A stretch of 48,068 nucleotides of DNA from Branchiostoma floridae (GCF_000003815.2 NW_023365728.1:1-48068); one strand, 5' to 3'. Shown: positions 1-10,067, counted from the first letter of the stretch. Numbers and translations are program-made. The notes: a model not told the origin generated them from the sequence alone.

Positions 1-387
1 CCTTGTGGTAATTAAAAATGCTAGATTATGCCAAACCAATGGTTACTTAAGCAGGCCGGATATGGTTTTGGAAACGGTCCGTTATAATGATTAATAACAT
101 TTAGGCCTGTCAAGTAACATTCTCTATAGTGAGGGCTTTGTTTGTTACAGACTTACACCAGAATCCGTGATGTTTAGTGTGAACCCATTGATAACTGGAT
201 ACATGTTCAGATATAGCAGACTGTGAAATGATGAGTTTTGGATAAAGGAGACAATACCTACTAATAAAAATGAATAACTGGCAGTTGATTAGAAAAAATA
301 TTGAAGGATTATTAATGATGCTGATTTAACAAGTTAATTTTAATGTCATTTGCTTCTTTTGCTGGGCATTTTATGTAAGTAACTGTG
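1..387. repeat. Duplicated flank, copy A start
   Basis: No coding exon is visible. From about position 111 the sequence is recognisably similar, in the same orientation, to 45722-46060 (shared words include CAGAATCCGTGA, GTTCAGATATA and GAATAACTGGCAGTTGATTAG). It is the left end of a long duplicated block described separately. Bases 1-110 have no partner that I can see. Confidence 0.7.
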
Positions 388-1020
388 ACGTGAGTGAGTG
401 AGTGAGGGAGGGAGGGAGGGAGGGAGGGAGGGAGATAGAGAGTGGGTTGGTTGGTGGTTGAGTGAGTGAGTGAGTGACTGGGTGGATGGGCAATGTTGAG
501 TGAGTGTGAGAGTGGGTGCTTGAGTGGATTTGTAGGTGTTTGAGTGAGTGAATGTGAGAGTGAGTGGGTGGGTGCGTGTTTGAGTGAGTGGGTGGGTTGG
601 TTTATGTTATCATGCATTGTTGTCCTATGCATATGCTATGTTTGTCGGAGTGAATAGTGGTGAAGTTTGGTGTACCCTGAGGTTCTCCCGAAAAACAGGG
701 CTGTCGCCCTGAGTGAGCACACCTGGCTAAATAAAATAAATGAAATGGTGGGTAGTTGGGTGTTTGAGTGAATGTGAGAGTTAGTGTGTTGGTGCATAGG
801 TGGGTGTTTGAGTGAGTGAATGTGAGAGTATTACTAAGTGGGCAGGTGGGTGTTTGAGTGAGTGAGTGAATGTGATAGTAAGTGGGTAGGTGGGTGTTTT
901 AGTGTGTGTGTGAGTGGATGTGAGAGCGGGTTGGTGGGTGTTTGAGTGAGCCAGTGTGAGTGGTTGGGTGGGTTGGTTGGTCTGTGAGTGAGTTGGTGAG
1001 TTGGTTATCATCATCATCAT
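388..1020. repeat. GAGT/GGGT-rich simple repeat
   Basis: The plus strand is dominated by imperfect GAGT, GGTTGGGT and GGGA runs (GTGAGTGAGTGAG at several places), ending in a CAT run at 1008-1027. Apparent minus-strand reading frames rich in Thr, His, Ser and Leu are products of this low-complexity sequence, not genes. Confidence 0.9.
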
Positions 1021-1035
1021 CATCATCACCACTTT

Positions 1036-1759
1036 AGGCCCCGTTCATGATGTAAAATTCAAAATTGTTGCATCCATTTGGCTTTACAATCCGACAGCTA
1101 ACGGTTTGCATTTTGCGTTCATGATTAACTTGCACCCACGCGCAAACTGTTTCAGTTCCTTGAAAAAAGCTTTTACTTTTGTGTCAGATTTTTGTCTTCG
1201 CTCAGCGCTGTTTTCAGCTTCAGCCGCGTTCCCTTAATATGGCCTTGGAAATGCCTTCAAACACATCCGGGCTCCGATATATGCTATATGCTATGAAGAT
1301 TTTAGATCTCCTGATCCCCCAAATAGTTTATCAAGACTGCCATTTCCTCAGTCAACCAGTGAGAACTCTAGTTGGTGCCTGCAACAAAAAACAAGTCAAA
1401 AACTCAGCCAACATATCCAACTGAAAGCTAAAAACTTTGAAATTCATATTCCCGCCCGATGCAAGAAACTTTGACACCAGATACCCAGATGTAAGCCTTA
1501 TTCACAGCGCTTTTGCATTTATGATGACATTTTGCAAAAGCGATACTATTAGATAGAAACCGCTTCAGATCCATCACAAGGTGGTTCCTGAATACTATGA
1601 ACGAACAACGAACAACAACGAACGACGAACAACATATAGTATCCGCAAAAATCTGTTTTTTAAAGCATTCATGATGATACTAGACAAATCTGGAAGCTTT
1701 TTTGGCCTCTCAAATGAATGCAGATGCAAACTTTTACTTTTGCGTCATGAACGGGGCCT
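1036..1759. mobile_element. MITE-like element, AGGCCCCGTTCATGA termini
   Basis: The left end reads AGGCCCCGTTCATGATGTAAAA and the right end is its inverse with two changes. The interior is non-coding. It is probably a non-autonomous DNA transposon; the superfamily is not assigned. The ATCATGAACG-type end resembles the AGGCCCTGTTCAC element at 13242-13554. Confidence 0.75.
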
Positions 1760-2002
1760 TAGTCCTCAAACATCTACGTTTAACAGCTGCAAAAAACCTT
1801 ATCTGTGCCTGTTTGGAAATAATATCAGAATTTGTAGTACTTAATAGATGAATTTGGCACAATTTGGTACATGGGTCCAATTCATCAGGGTCCATTCCCT
1901 TGACAAGGACTTGAAGCTGATGAGTAGAAAATATGGGTAAGTCTAATTTTTGTGTTGGATGTTAGTCAGTTTGACTAGTTCCAGAAGGTTCATAACGATG
2001 TT

Positions 2003-2911
2003 AGGCCGTGTTGATTAACTATATGAATGACATCCTGTGGGAACCCAAAACTGAAGGGTTTGAGCAAGGAAAGAAATTTGGGGAAAAAATTGTTTCCTTC
2101 ATGATGAAATCTATGTGGCAGGAAGGTTGAAATGACCAAATTCATATGAATAATACATGTAGATTCTTCCTCTTTGGTTACATCTTTTTTGGCATTCTAC
2201 AACATTAGGCCACAGCAAGTAAATTTTATGGATGACCTCCTCTGCAGACTGCAAAAATAGTGCGATAGGGCGAAAAAAAAACAAGATGGGTGGAAAAAAA
2301 CAAGATGGCTACATTTAAAAAAATAGGCACCATAAGGTTGTGTTGACTCTTGTAAAAAGAATTAAAGGGACAAAACATGGTATCAGAGCCAACAAGGCAT
2401 TCATTCCTGTATTCAAGACATGTACTGTACTAAAAGTGACACTAGTGTGGTAGACTGGCATCACCAACAAAGTTGGTAACCACACTCATGGCTTCCATAT
2501 CGGTGTCACTTTTACAACTATCCAATAAGTTTCATTTCTACAACAGTCCTTGGTACCTCGCAAGTGTCACTTCTACAAGTACAATTATTAGGCTACAAAC
2601 AATATATTTGCTCATTTTGGTACTTTATCGTCATGTTGACCATCCCTGCAGAAGAAAAAAATTCTTGTTTTTTTTTCTGAAATCAGGCGAAAATTAATGC
2701 GCGCGCAGTCATCCATAAAATTTACCTGCTGTGGCCTTAGTATATTTTCCAGATATCATATCAATTTTTTGCATATATTTGCCAATTGTGCAGCTATTTT
2801 GTACAATCTAAACTGTACAGTATGGTTAAAAAGTTTCTTTTTTTTTTGCAAACAGATGAAACTTGATGCATGTGTAGGTGTCGGCCATATAGACACTAAT
2901 CAACAAGGCCT
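2003..2911. mobile_element. Inverted-repeat element, AGGCCGTGTTGATTA termini
   Basis: The left end AGGCCGTGTTGATTA at 2003 pairs with TAATCAACAAGGCCT ending at 2911. Related complete copies lie at 44180-45070 and 46137-46928. This copy is split by a second inverted-repeat element at 2207-2737, which copy B lacks. The interior has no usable reading frame. Confidence 0.75.
2207..2737. mobile_element. Nested MITE, AGGCCACAGCAAGTAAA termini
   Basis: About 45 bp at the left end (AGGCCACAGCAAGTAAATTT, then TATGGATGACCTCCTCTGCAG) are inverted at the right end, with some mismatches. Insertion into the 2003-2911 element is supported by the related copy at 46137-46928, where sequence left and right of this insertion is nearly contiguous. 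Confidence 0.75.
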
Positions 2912-3397
2912 AACTGATATCAAATGAAATTAACGTATGTCCCATGATATTGGCTAAATTGTAATGCGGCGCTAGAAATAAACTTTGTCTCTGACACCTT
3001 TTTGGATCTAACTAATAGAACAATGAAGTCCAACTGAAATAAGAATAGCTGACAAACAAATTTCCTAAAAGTGGTTGAATCTTACGTGGTAGAAAAGATT
3101 TTCTTCCCCAAAACACAATACTGAAATAGGAAAACTTTGTCCCTTCAATGTTTCTGACTTGAAAAACGACCTTGTGTTAAACTTGGACTTCATTGTTGAA
3201 CCTGAGATAGAGTAGTAAGTGTTATTCACTATTGGTACTGTAGGACTGGTTTAGTTATGATAGGGCAATTTTAAGGTGGGTGAAATATCTTCTAGTGAAC
3301 GTTCTTTCTTTCATAAAATACTGTGTTAGGAAGAGGTGATAAAAGTTTGGATATTTTCTGAAACTATTTTCCTTTCTTACTTTATTAAAGGTTCATA

Positions 3398-3768
3398 AGG
3401 CCACAGCAATTTTATTTGTTGCTTCTTGCAATGTATTGCCTGTCCATTTTGTTTCATTTAAAAAAAAATTAAGAGCTGAGAAAAAAATAATACAGGTTTT
3501 GCTATCACAAAGCTGTAAATATAACCATTAAGAGTCACATACACAGAATTTCAATCTAAAAACAATGCCTTTTATTCAGAACGTTAGTAACAAATCAAAG
3601 GAAGGGATTCATTGTATAAAACGTGCCAGTGAACTCATCAGGCTGTTTTTTTTGTGTGTGTTAAGCCATATATCTTCACCCCAGACCTTTTGAAAGATTT
3701 TTTTTTTACCTGTCCAATTTTTTTCTGGAAAAAAATCCGTGAAGCAACAAATAAATTTGTTGTGGCCT
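3398..3768. mobile_element. MITE, AGGCCACAGCAATTT termini
   Basis: The left end AGGCCACAGCAATTTTATTT, followed by GTTGCTTC, pairs with GAAGCAACAAATAAATTTGT followed by TGTGGCCT. It is a close relative of the element at 36410-36765. Internal poly-A/T stretches, no coding sequence. Confidence 0.75.
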
Positions 3769-5099
3769 AATGAGTGTTTCTGGTGACTAATAAATGATAC
3801 TTATGTTGTTTACAGTCTTGTATAATCATATATTCATATATTCAGTGCCTTCATATGACAGTAAAGGTTAAGAGCATGTCTTTCAAACATAACCAGAATC
3901 CAGAAACCAACTCAAACTTTCAACTGAGTCTTCTAAATTACTAGTAATCTGGTATTCTGAGCCATTATTTTGGAAATGCAGGATATCTAAAGAGGGCTGC
4001 AGAGTTGGATGAAGCTTGATTGTGTTTGAAACACGGCTCAAACCTCTGTTTTGGGTGTATTTTGTAGTTTTTCTCTAGTTGTTGCAAGTGCAGAATTGAT
4101 ACAAACTCTCCTGGGGCCACATCAGATACAATTTGAACCAGTAAAACCCAAATTGAAAACAACAGCTCTCTTATAAAAGAGTGGGGACTGTGTACATGTG
4201 TATGTTTAAATGTAGCATTTGAAAATACCATCGATGTTTTGAAATGTGTACATTGTCACCTGGTCATACAACACTGTAAACTGGCAACATGGTGTGTATC
4301 AGAAATTCCAGAAATATCGAAAAATCAGAAAGTAGTGTCCTCTTTAAAAGAGCTGTGCAATAGAGGCACTTGGGCAGGTTTAAATGGCCTTGCTGGGAAG
4401 GCACTGTGCAGGCTGACCAACTGATCGAAACTCAGCCAGGTGACCGCCAAATTAACATCTGGCAACTCATAACAAGTACTTGTCATACTTTCCTGTGGCG
4501 GTTTCTAATTCTACTGTTATTGTTGAACAAATCATGATCAATAAGCAATGTATTAAGAAATATATCCGGGGCATTGCTCATAATTACTCAGCAAAATCGT
4601 GTCATGTATTGTTACAATCTATTTAACATCAGAAATCACAACATCTTTTTATTGGGTCGACATTCATGAACTTGAATAAACTTGCAACCAAAGTTTTCTG
4701 TCCTGGTCCTTATTCATTCTCAGTGTGATACAGTGATGTTGTGTACATGGGTGTGGAAAGGTCTGTTTAATTAATAACGAGTCAACAAGGGAATAATGAT
4801 GACTTGCACCCCCCTCCTCTTGAGATGCGATTATTGCTCTATCTAGGCCCTTAACACACTCAGTAAAATTAATGCGAACCAAGTCGAATTGATGTGATTC
4901 GCTATCCACTTGGTTGCGTTCACACTCGCCATTGAAACTCCGTTCACATTCAATACTCCTTAACAAATGATAATCTTCGTTAAATTCTGCGCTTGGCTCA
5001 TGAATATTGATGTCATGACGTTACAGCTGTGCAAACTGAGCCGAATTGTGACATATTCTGAATGCCACACCAATCACGGCACCAAACCAACTTCTATAG
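3769..5099. other. No gene seen; unique and duplicated non-coding DNA
   Basis: I see no exon here. The part 4430-4790 belongs to the duplicated block that recurs at 47088-47390. A short AT-rich stretch precedes the first assembly gap. Reading frames of 60-100 codons on either strand show no family resemblance and no splice support. Confidence 0.6.
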
Positions 5100-5199
5100 N
5101 NNNNNNNNNNNNNNNNNNNNNNNNNNNNNNNNNNNNNNNNNNNNNNNNNNNNNNNNNNNNNNNNNNNNNNNNNNNNNNNNNNNNNNNNNNNNNNNNNNN
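5100..5199. other. Assembly gap (100 N)
   Basis: Exactly 100 N, the conventional placeholder for a gap of unknown size. The 5' exons of the decarboxylase gene may lie in it or to its left beyond this window. Confidence 0.95.
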
Positions 5200-8100
5200 C
5201 AGACTTGTATTGTACGTGAGCCAGCTGACGCACCACTGCACGCGGAAAGCCCTGCACACCGTCGGGCTGGGAGAAGCCGTCGTCAGGGAGATCCCAGTGG
5301 ACTCCCGCTGGAGAATGGACGTGGCGGCTCTGGAAACTACTGTGGAACATGATGTACAGGTGAGAACTGCTTCATCGTCTGGCACCGCAAACTGGACGAT
5401 ATTGTTATGTTTACCTACACTGAAGGAAAGTTAGAAAGTTACCCCTTATAATTACAGACAAAGGGTTTCAGAAGGACGAGCTTCGCTCTGTCATACTGGA
5501 CAGGAATTTAAATTTATCAAAATTCTTCTGTCACCTCTCAGATCTAGAGGATGAAGTTTCTCGATGAACTGGACCAAGCCGAAGGGGGAAACATAGAGTT
5601 TTGCTCCGTTTATTATCTTCCTTCTTCCCACTATCAAAACAAATATTCAAGGTCAAAGACCTGGCCCAAACAACTGTCACCATGGTTACAGGTAACAAGC
5701 AGTCTGTGGTGTTCAATTACATTTTGAAGCAAGCGTTAGGACAAAGCATTATTAACAGACTCCACTGTGAACATTTTTCCTGAACATATTGCTTGTTCCT
5801 CCCCGTCCGTGCAGAATGGACTGCTCCCGTTTGTGGTGGTGGCCACAGTCGGCACGAATGACCTGGGCTCGGCGGACCCACTGGACGCCATCGCGTGGGT
5901 GGCCTCAGTCTTGAACATTTTCTTTACACNNNNNNNNNNNNNNNNNNNNNNNNNNNNNNNNNNNNNNNNNNNNNNNNNNNNNNNNNNNNNNNNNNNNNNN
6001 NNNNNNNNNNNNNNNNNNNNNNNNNNNNNNNNNNNNNNNNNNNNNNNNNNNNNNNNNNNNNNNNNNNNNNNNNNNNNNNNNNNNNNNNNNNNNNNNNNNN
6101 NNNNNNTGGAAGGAAGGAAGGAAGGAAGGAAGGAAGGAAGGAAGGAAGGAAGGAAGGAAGGAAGGAAGGAAGGAAGGAAGGAAGGAAGGAAGGAAGGAAG
6201 GAAGGAAGGAAGGAAGGACTAATGTATCGTTAGAAAGCTCCGCTTTTGGGGCGTCGTTGAGAACATTGATACAGACGCACTGTACACAGTAAAACATCTC
6301 ATGATATATAAATGACAATTGTATGTTCCACAGGGCTAAACCTGCCGTACGGCAGCGGAGTTGTGCTGGTAAGGGAAGGGTGGAAACTGCACCAGTCCAA
6401 CACCGCGCACAAACAGGGGAGTTACCTGTACCACCCCGGTATACAGTCAGCAGGGGACGACACACAGGTGTCGCCGTGTGACCTGTCTTTCGAACTCTCC
6501 ACCCATTTCCGGTGAGTTAGCAGAGCTGCAAGTCATGCTTTTCATAGTTAGTATGAGCAAGGAGCTTTTATCAAAGCTCCTTGGTATGAGCTGTATCTAT
6601 TGTTGGAGAAATTCTTACCTTTGTTGTGTCAAGAAAGCCTGATAATACTAACTGAACCCGTTTCCGCTCACGAGCTGGGAAGGGAGTTCGGAGAGGTCAC
6701 ACACAAGTCTTTCCGTGTGACCTCTCTTTCGAACTCTCCACACATTTTCGTTGAGTGGGGAAAGCTGCAAGTCATGCTTAGTCATGATGAGTTGTATCTA
6801 TTGTTGTACGATACTTGTAACTTACGCTGTGCTTTTGTTGTGTGACAATGAAGGTTGTTGTTACCATTCTTAGCCAGTTTCCGCTTAGCGAGTCCAGATG
6901 TATTTCTGCATTTCTGTGAAAGTTTACTATTCTAAACCCGTTTCCCCTTACCGAGTCCGGAGGAGTTTCCGTGTTTCTGGGAAAGTTTTCAGATTCTATA
7001 GCTAGACTTTAGACTCTAGACTAGACGCTGCTGGAATATTTTGTAATGAAATAATTCTTTTGTATTGTTAACATATGAAATCGTGGTACTGCTATAGGTA
7101 GATAGATAGAGAGAGACAGAGAGAAAGAGAGAGAGAGAGGGAGAAAGAAATAGGTGGGATAGTGACGCAAAGTGAGAGCCAAACTGTTGAACTACTTATT
7201 GCTGATAACAATTAAAAGACGTACGATCTACAAATACTAATCATACTGAAACATTATGTTGATAACATTATGCTGCGTCAGGTATGTGTAACATTGTGTC
7301 ATAGAGATGTAACAGAATCCCCCACCGCCATGTTTTACAAATGTACAGAGGCCCGAGAATGTGGTTCCCGCTGAAACTGTTCGGGGTGGGAACTTTCCGC
7401 GCCATGCTGACAGAGAAACTTCAGCTGGCGAAATACTTCTACCACAGAGTACAGGGTGGGTGCTTATATCTCTTACCTTGCTGTACTGTTTAATTAACAT
7501 GCACCAAAAGGGAAACATCATTCTTTTTGCTCCGTTTCTTCATCTTCTTCTTCCGTTACAAACAAATAAGGTCAATGACCTGGGCCACACGACTGTCGCC
7601 ATGGTTACTGGTTAAGTACCCAGTGGTATCAGATTACATTATGTAGCAAGTGGCAGGAAAAAGCTGGAGGGCTGGTTCCTATTCTCCAAGCAGAGGTTGG
7701 GTCGCGAGGATTCACGGTAGTGGTTGGCTTGCTCCCCTACGAATCCCCGCGACTCAACCTCTGCTTGGAGAATAGCTGGTGGTCATATATTTGAATATGT
7801 TTGAGGAAAAATAAACAGAGCTTTTTAGGCTGTACCATGTGAAGGCTGATGTTGCTGGCACTCATCTTTCGGCTCTTTAACTTTCTAGTTATTTACATAG
7901 CCGGGTAGACAGTGACTACAGATTACTTTCGCCACATTCACTTCTGTTTACAAATCTTGTTGGTGTATGTGAGGTCATTAATTCGTTATGTTGTTTATTT
8001 GTTGTACAGAAATCCCCGGAGTCGAAGTCCTGCAGGAGCCAGAGCTCTCCGTGGTCGTCTTCAGGTACACGGGCGCCCCTGGCGGACTGGAGGAGAACAA

Positions 8101-8308
8101 CAGGCTGAACAGACAGCTCCTACAGGAGATGATCCGTGATGGCGGCGTTTATCTGTCCTCCACAACTCTCAAGGGCACGTTCTACCTGCGGATCTGCGTG
8201 CTCGGCTTCCGGACGCACCTGGAACACCTGGATACCTGTCTGGACATCCTGCACAAGGCTCTCAGGAAGGTGAAAACTTCCCTGTCCGAGGCCAAGGAGT
8301 CTAGCTGA
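5200..8308 (+). CDS. Group II PLP-dependent decarboxylase, 3' part
   Basis: Five visible exons: about 5200-5359, 5815-5894, 6334-6511, 7349-7455 and 8010-8308, with stop TGA at 8306-8308. The order matches the large domain and C-terminal part of the aromatic amino acid / glutamate decarboxylase superfamily. THHCTRKA with a downstream PVDSRWRMD matches the family 'HxS..KA..G..vR.vPvD' stretch. VVVATVGTNDLGSADPLDAIA matches the 'aT.GtT..GaiDPl..ia' motif. GLNLPYGSGVVLVR follows the family PHK motif, and RMWFPLKLFGVGTFR and VYLSSTTLKGTFYLRICVL match the C-terminal motifs. Phases agree at all visible junctions except across the gap at 5930-6106. One exon there should hold the HVDAA motif and the PLP-binding lysine; neither is visible. 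The end of the second exon is uncertain (5894 or 5898). The product would decarboxylate an amino acid; the substrate cannot be told. The 5' half is absent. Confidence 0.85.
5600..5712 (+). repeat. Interspersed direct repeat in decarboxylase intron, copy 1
   Basis: This stretch (key words AAGGTCAAAGACCTGG, GTCACCATGGTTAC, AATTACATTTTG) is similar to 7527-7650 in a later intron, in the same orientation. It looks like a dispersed non-coding repeat rather than an exon; the apparent frames do not match the decarboxylase. Confidence 0.6.
5930..6106. other. Assembly gap (177 N)
   Basis: 177 N, a non-round length suggesting an estimated size. By phase and family order it should contain an exon starting with one base of an Ala codon, ending with the first G of Gly, and carrying the HVDAA and PHK motifs. 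Confidence 0.9.
6107..6220 (+). repeat. (GGAA)n microsatellite
   Basis: About 28 uninterrupted GGAA units at the right edge of the gap. This repeat is probably the reason the assembly broke here. Confidence 0.95.
6558..6583. mobile_element. 26-bp palindromic mini-insertion with 7-bp target duplication
   Basis: CAAGGAGCTTT, a TATC loop and AAAGCTCCTTG form an inverted repeat with 11-bp arms. The 7-mer GTATGAG occurs immediately on both sides (6551-6557 and 6584-6590). An equivalent 34-bp palindrome with the same arms and its own 7-bp flanking repeat lies at 30520-30553. It lies in a decarboxylase intron, 46 bp after a donor site. Confidence 0.7.
6655..6800 (+). repeat. Degenerate duplicate of exon end and donor region
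   Basis: CGTGTGACCT.TCTTTCGAACTCTCCAC and GCTGCAAGTCATGCTTA repeat the 3' end of the exon ending at 6511 and its following intron. The duplicate donor position reads GTTGAGTGG instead of GGTGAGTTA, so the copy probably cannot splice. Two weaker relatives with CCGTTTCC..GAGTCC follow at 6880-6990. Confidence 0.65.
7100..7150 (+). repeat. GA/GATA-rich microsatellite
   Basis: TAGATAGATAGAGAGAGACAGAGAG and following purine run in a decarboxylase intron. Confidence 0.85.
7527..7650 (+). repeat. Interspersed direct repeat in decarboxylase intron, copy 2
   Basis: Second copy of the 5600-5712 repeat, with words AAGGTCAATGACCTGG, GTCGCCATGGTTAC and GATTACATTATG. Confidence 0.6.
7680..7774. mobile_element. 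95-bp fold-back MITE, TATTCTCCAAGCAGAGGTTG ends
   Basis: The first 20 bases are exactly inverted at the right end (CAACCTCTGCTTGGAGAATA) and the inner GTCGCG and GGATTC arms continue the pairing with small bulges. The CTCCAAGCAGA core recurs in the elements at 12805-12979 and next to the gap at 9574. Confidence 0.85.
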
Positions 8309-8670
8309 AGGGTTGTGGCTTGTAAGCGGCTATTGACAGGATCATCCTGTCAACAGTGCAAAATTCCCCATTATTGACAGGACCATCGAAGAAGTCTCTG
8401 AGAAAGTGTAAACTTCCCTGTCGTACACATATAAGAAATTTTTATTGTGCAGAAAAGGAAGTTCATTAACAGCATGATCCTGTGATTCCTGTCAATAGCG
8501 GGAAAATCCTGTTATTGTCAAGATGGTCCTGTCAATAGTGCCCACTGTATGCACTGATGACAGCTCAATATGTTATGACAGTGAAACAATATGTTATCGA
8601 CAGGATGATATTGTCAGAAGTGGGAAAATATGCACTGTTGATAGGATGATCCTGTCAATAGGCTCGGGCC
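8309..8670. repeat. Degenerate CTGTCAATAG / TTGACAGGAT repeat
   Basis: The 3' flank of the decarboxylase gene carries at least six copies of words like TGTCAATAG, interspersed with TTGACAGGAT. At 8333-8353 there is a 21-base inverted repeat TTGACAGGAT-C-ATCCTGTCAA; a similar one sits at 8636-8657. No clean period is visible. Confidence 0.6.
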
Positions 8671-9310
8671 TGTGGGTTTTGTTTGAATATCCCAGCATTC
8701 CATTGGTACCTTTTTTTGATTTAATCCATGCAGAACTCAGGAAAATGTGTTTCTTTGCCCATCTGCTTTAAATTGTAAGATATTACATAACTTCAGTGCT
8801 GTGTTTGGTCGAAAATTTGGTTACCGTTAATGTTAGATCTAGTAGGTTGGCTGTTATTTATTTTCTGCAAATATTTTGGAACGTCTACAAAAGTCATGTA
8901 AGTTATCAATTATTTTCAACTGTTATGTTGTATGTCAATTTTGACCGGCTTTACATCTTGAGGTACAACTGTAGGTACATAATATTATGTATGTACTTCA
9001 TATGAAAATAAGAAGTACATTTATTTATTTCATCTATCTTTATAGTTTTACCACACTTGTGGAAGGACTGACATACCAGGTGACAATCACCTTTTTAAGA
9101 TGTGACCCAGACTGTAAGGTTTGAACCACTCACACCAGGAAAGACACCTACTCTTTTCTATAAGCCGAAGGGCGGTTATACTGGCTATATATACATACAG
9201 ATACGTATAAGTGTGGTGGGTTCATATCAAAAGTCATATCTGATACTTACATTCTTGTTTGACACTTGTTCAAGTCTGCTGCTATAAAACCGAAACAAAT
9301 GGAAACGGAC
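8671..9310. other. No gene seen
   Basis: AT-rich DNA after the decarboxylase stop codon, presumably including its 3' UTR and transcript end, which I cannot place. No exon or clear repeat boundaries recognised. Confidence 0.5.
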
Positions 9311-9660
9311 TATGAACACTGAATACTTTTGTGCCCTATTATATGTCTTGTACTATGTATGTGTAGTGATATATGTTCAACTTGATAGATTTATTAAGAC
9401 TCAATGTAACCTGTATGTCTGTTATATTTTATCTGACCCTTACCTCCCTCATGACCTCAATGAAAAGCGGCCTNNNNNNNNNNNNNNNNNNNNNNNNNNN
9501 NNNNNNNNNNNNNNNNNNNNNNNNNNNNNNNNNNNNNNNNNNNNNNNNNNNNNNNNNNNNNNNNNNNNNNNNNCCGACTCTGCTTGGAGAGTAGATTGAG
9601 CTTCTCATGAATAACAAAGGTTCAACAAACAAAAACATATCCAGTGTTGAATATGCCAAA
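9310..9660 (+). mobile_element. LINE 3' tail interrupted by gap and MITE remnant
   Basis: ATGTATGTGTAGTG, TTATTAAGACTCAATGTAACC and CCCTCATGACCTCAATGAAAAG are shared with 25380-25580 in the same order, and both end in ATGAATAA followed by A/C-rich tail sequence. This is typical of the 3' end of a 5'-truncated non-LTR retrotransposon. Between the two halves lie a gap (9474-9573) and CCGACTCTGCTTGGAGAGTA, the right end of a CTCCAAGCAGAG-type MITE. Confidence 0.65.
9474..9573. other. Assembly gap (100 N)
   Basis: 100 N. It interrupts a LINE tail; the right edge is a MITE end, so the missing sequence is probably mostly that MITE. Confidence 0.95.
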
Positions 9661-9869
9661 TAAACATAAACAAAAACAGACCGTTTGTTGTTTTCTCCTT
9701 TAATCACATCAACAAACTCGTGTCCGCTGTTTTACAGCCATAGCTTTTATACACCTCAGCTCGGGAACCCAAGCAAAATCATAACAACAGTACAGCAGGA
9801 TCATTATGGATACATCTTTCTCATGTACAATATCCACAGGGGGGGTCTGCATCAAAGTTAGACTGTCAT

Positions 9870-10063
9870 TATACCCTCCTCACATTAGGCGAAAATCGAT
9901 CGGACGACGAGTCTGCGAGCTCTAAATTACGAGGAGGCAATGACCCTGACGGGAAGGGGGAACTCTGCCATGTCTTCGTCGGCATCAGGGTCATGCCTCC
10001 TCGTAAATTAGAGCTCGCAGACTCGTCGTCCGATCGAATCGCGCCTAATGTGAGGGGGGTATA
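9870..10063. mobile_element. 194-bp fold-back element with ~80-bp arms
   Basis: TATACCCTCCTCACATTAGGCG, then the CGATCGGACGACGAGTCTGC stretch, then AGCTCTAAATTACGAGGAGGC are mirrored almost completely on the right half, leaving only a short loop of about 20 bases. It is a strong hairpin; it would fold stably if transcribed. Probable MITE. Confidence 0.85.
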
Positions 10064-10067
10064 ACCG

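Larger units (their letters stand above)
111..4800 (+). repeat. Segmental duplication copy A
   Basis: Segments of this block appear in the same order and orientation at 45722-47395: 111-370 with 45722-46060, 1997-2205 with 46131-46330, 2738-3090 with 46745-47085, and 4430-4790 with 47088-47390. Differences are mostly insertions: copy A carries an extra inverted-repeat element at 2207-2737 and extra sequence at about 3090-4430, while copy B carries a LINE tail. The block flanks the decarboxylase gene here and the fibrinogen-domain gene in copy B. Confidence 0.7.
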
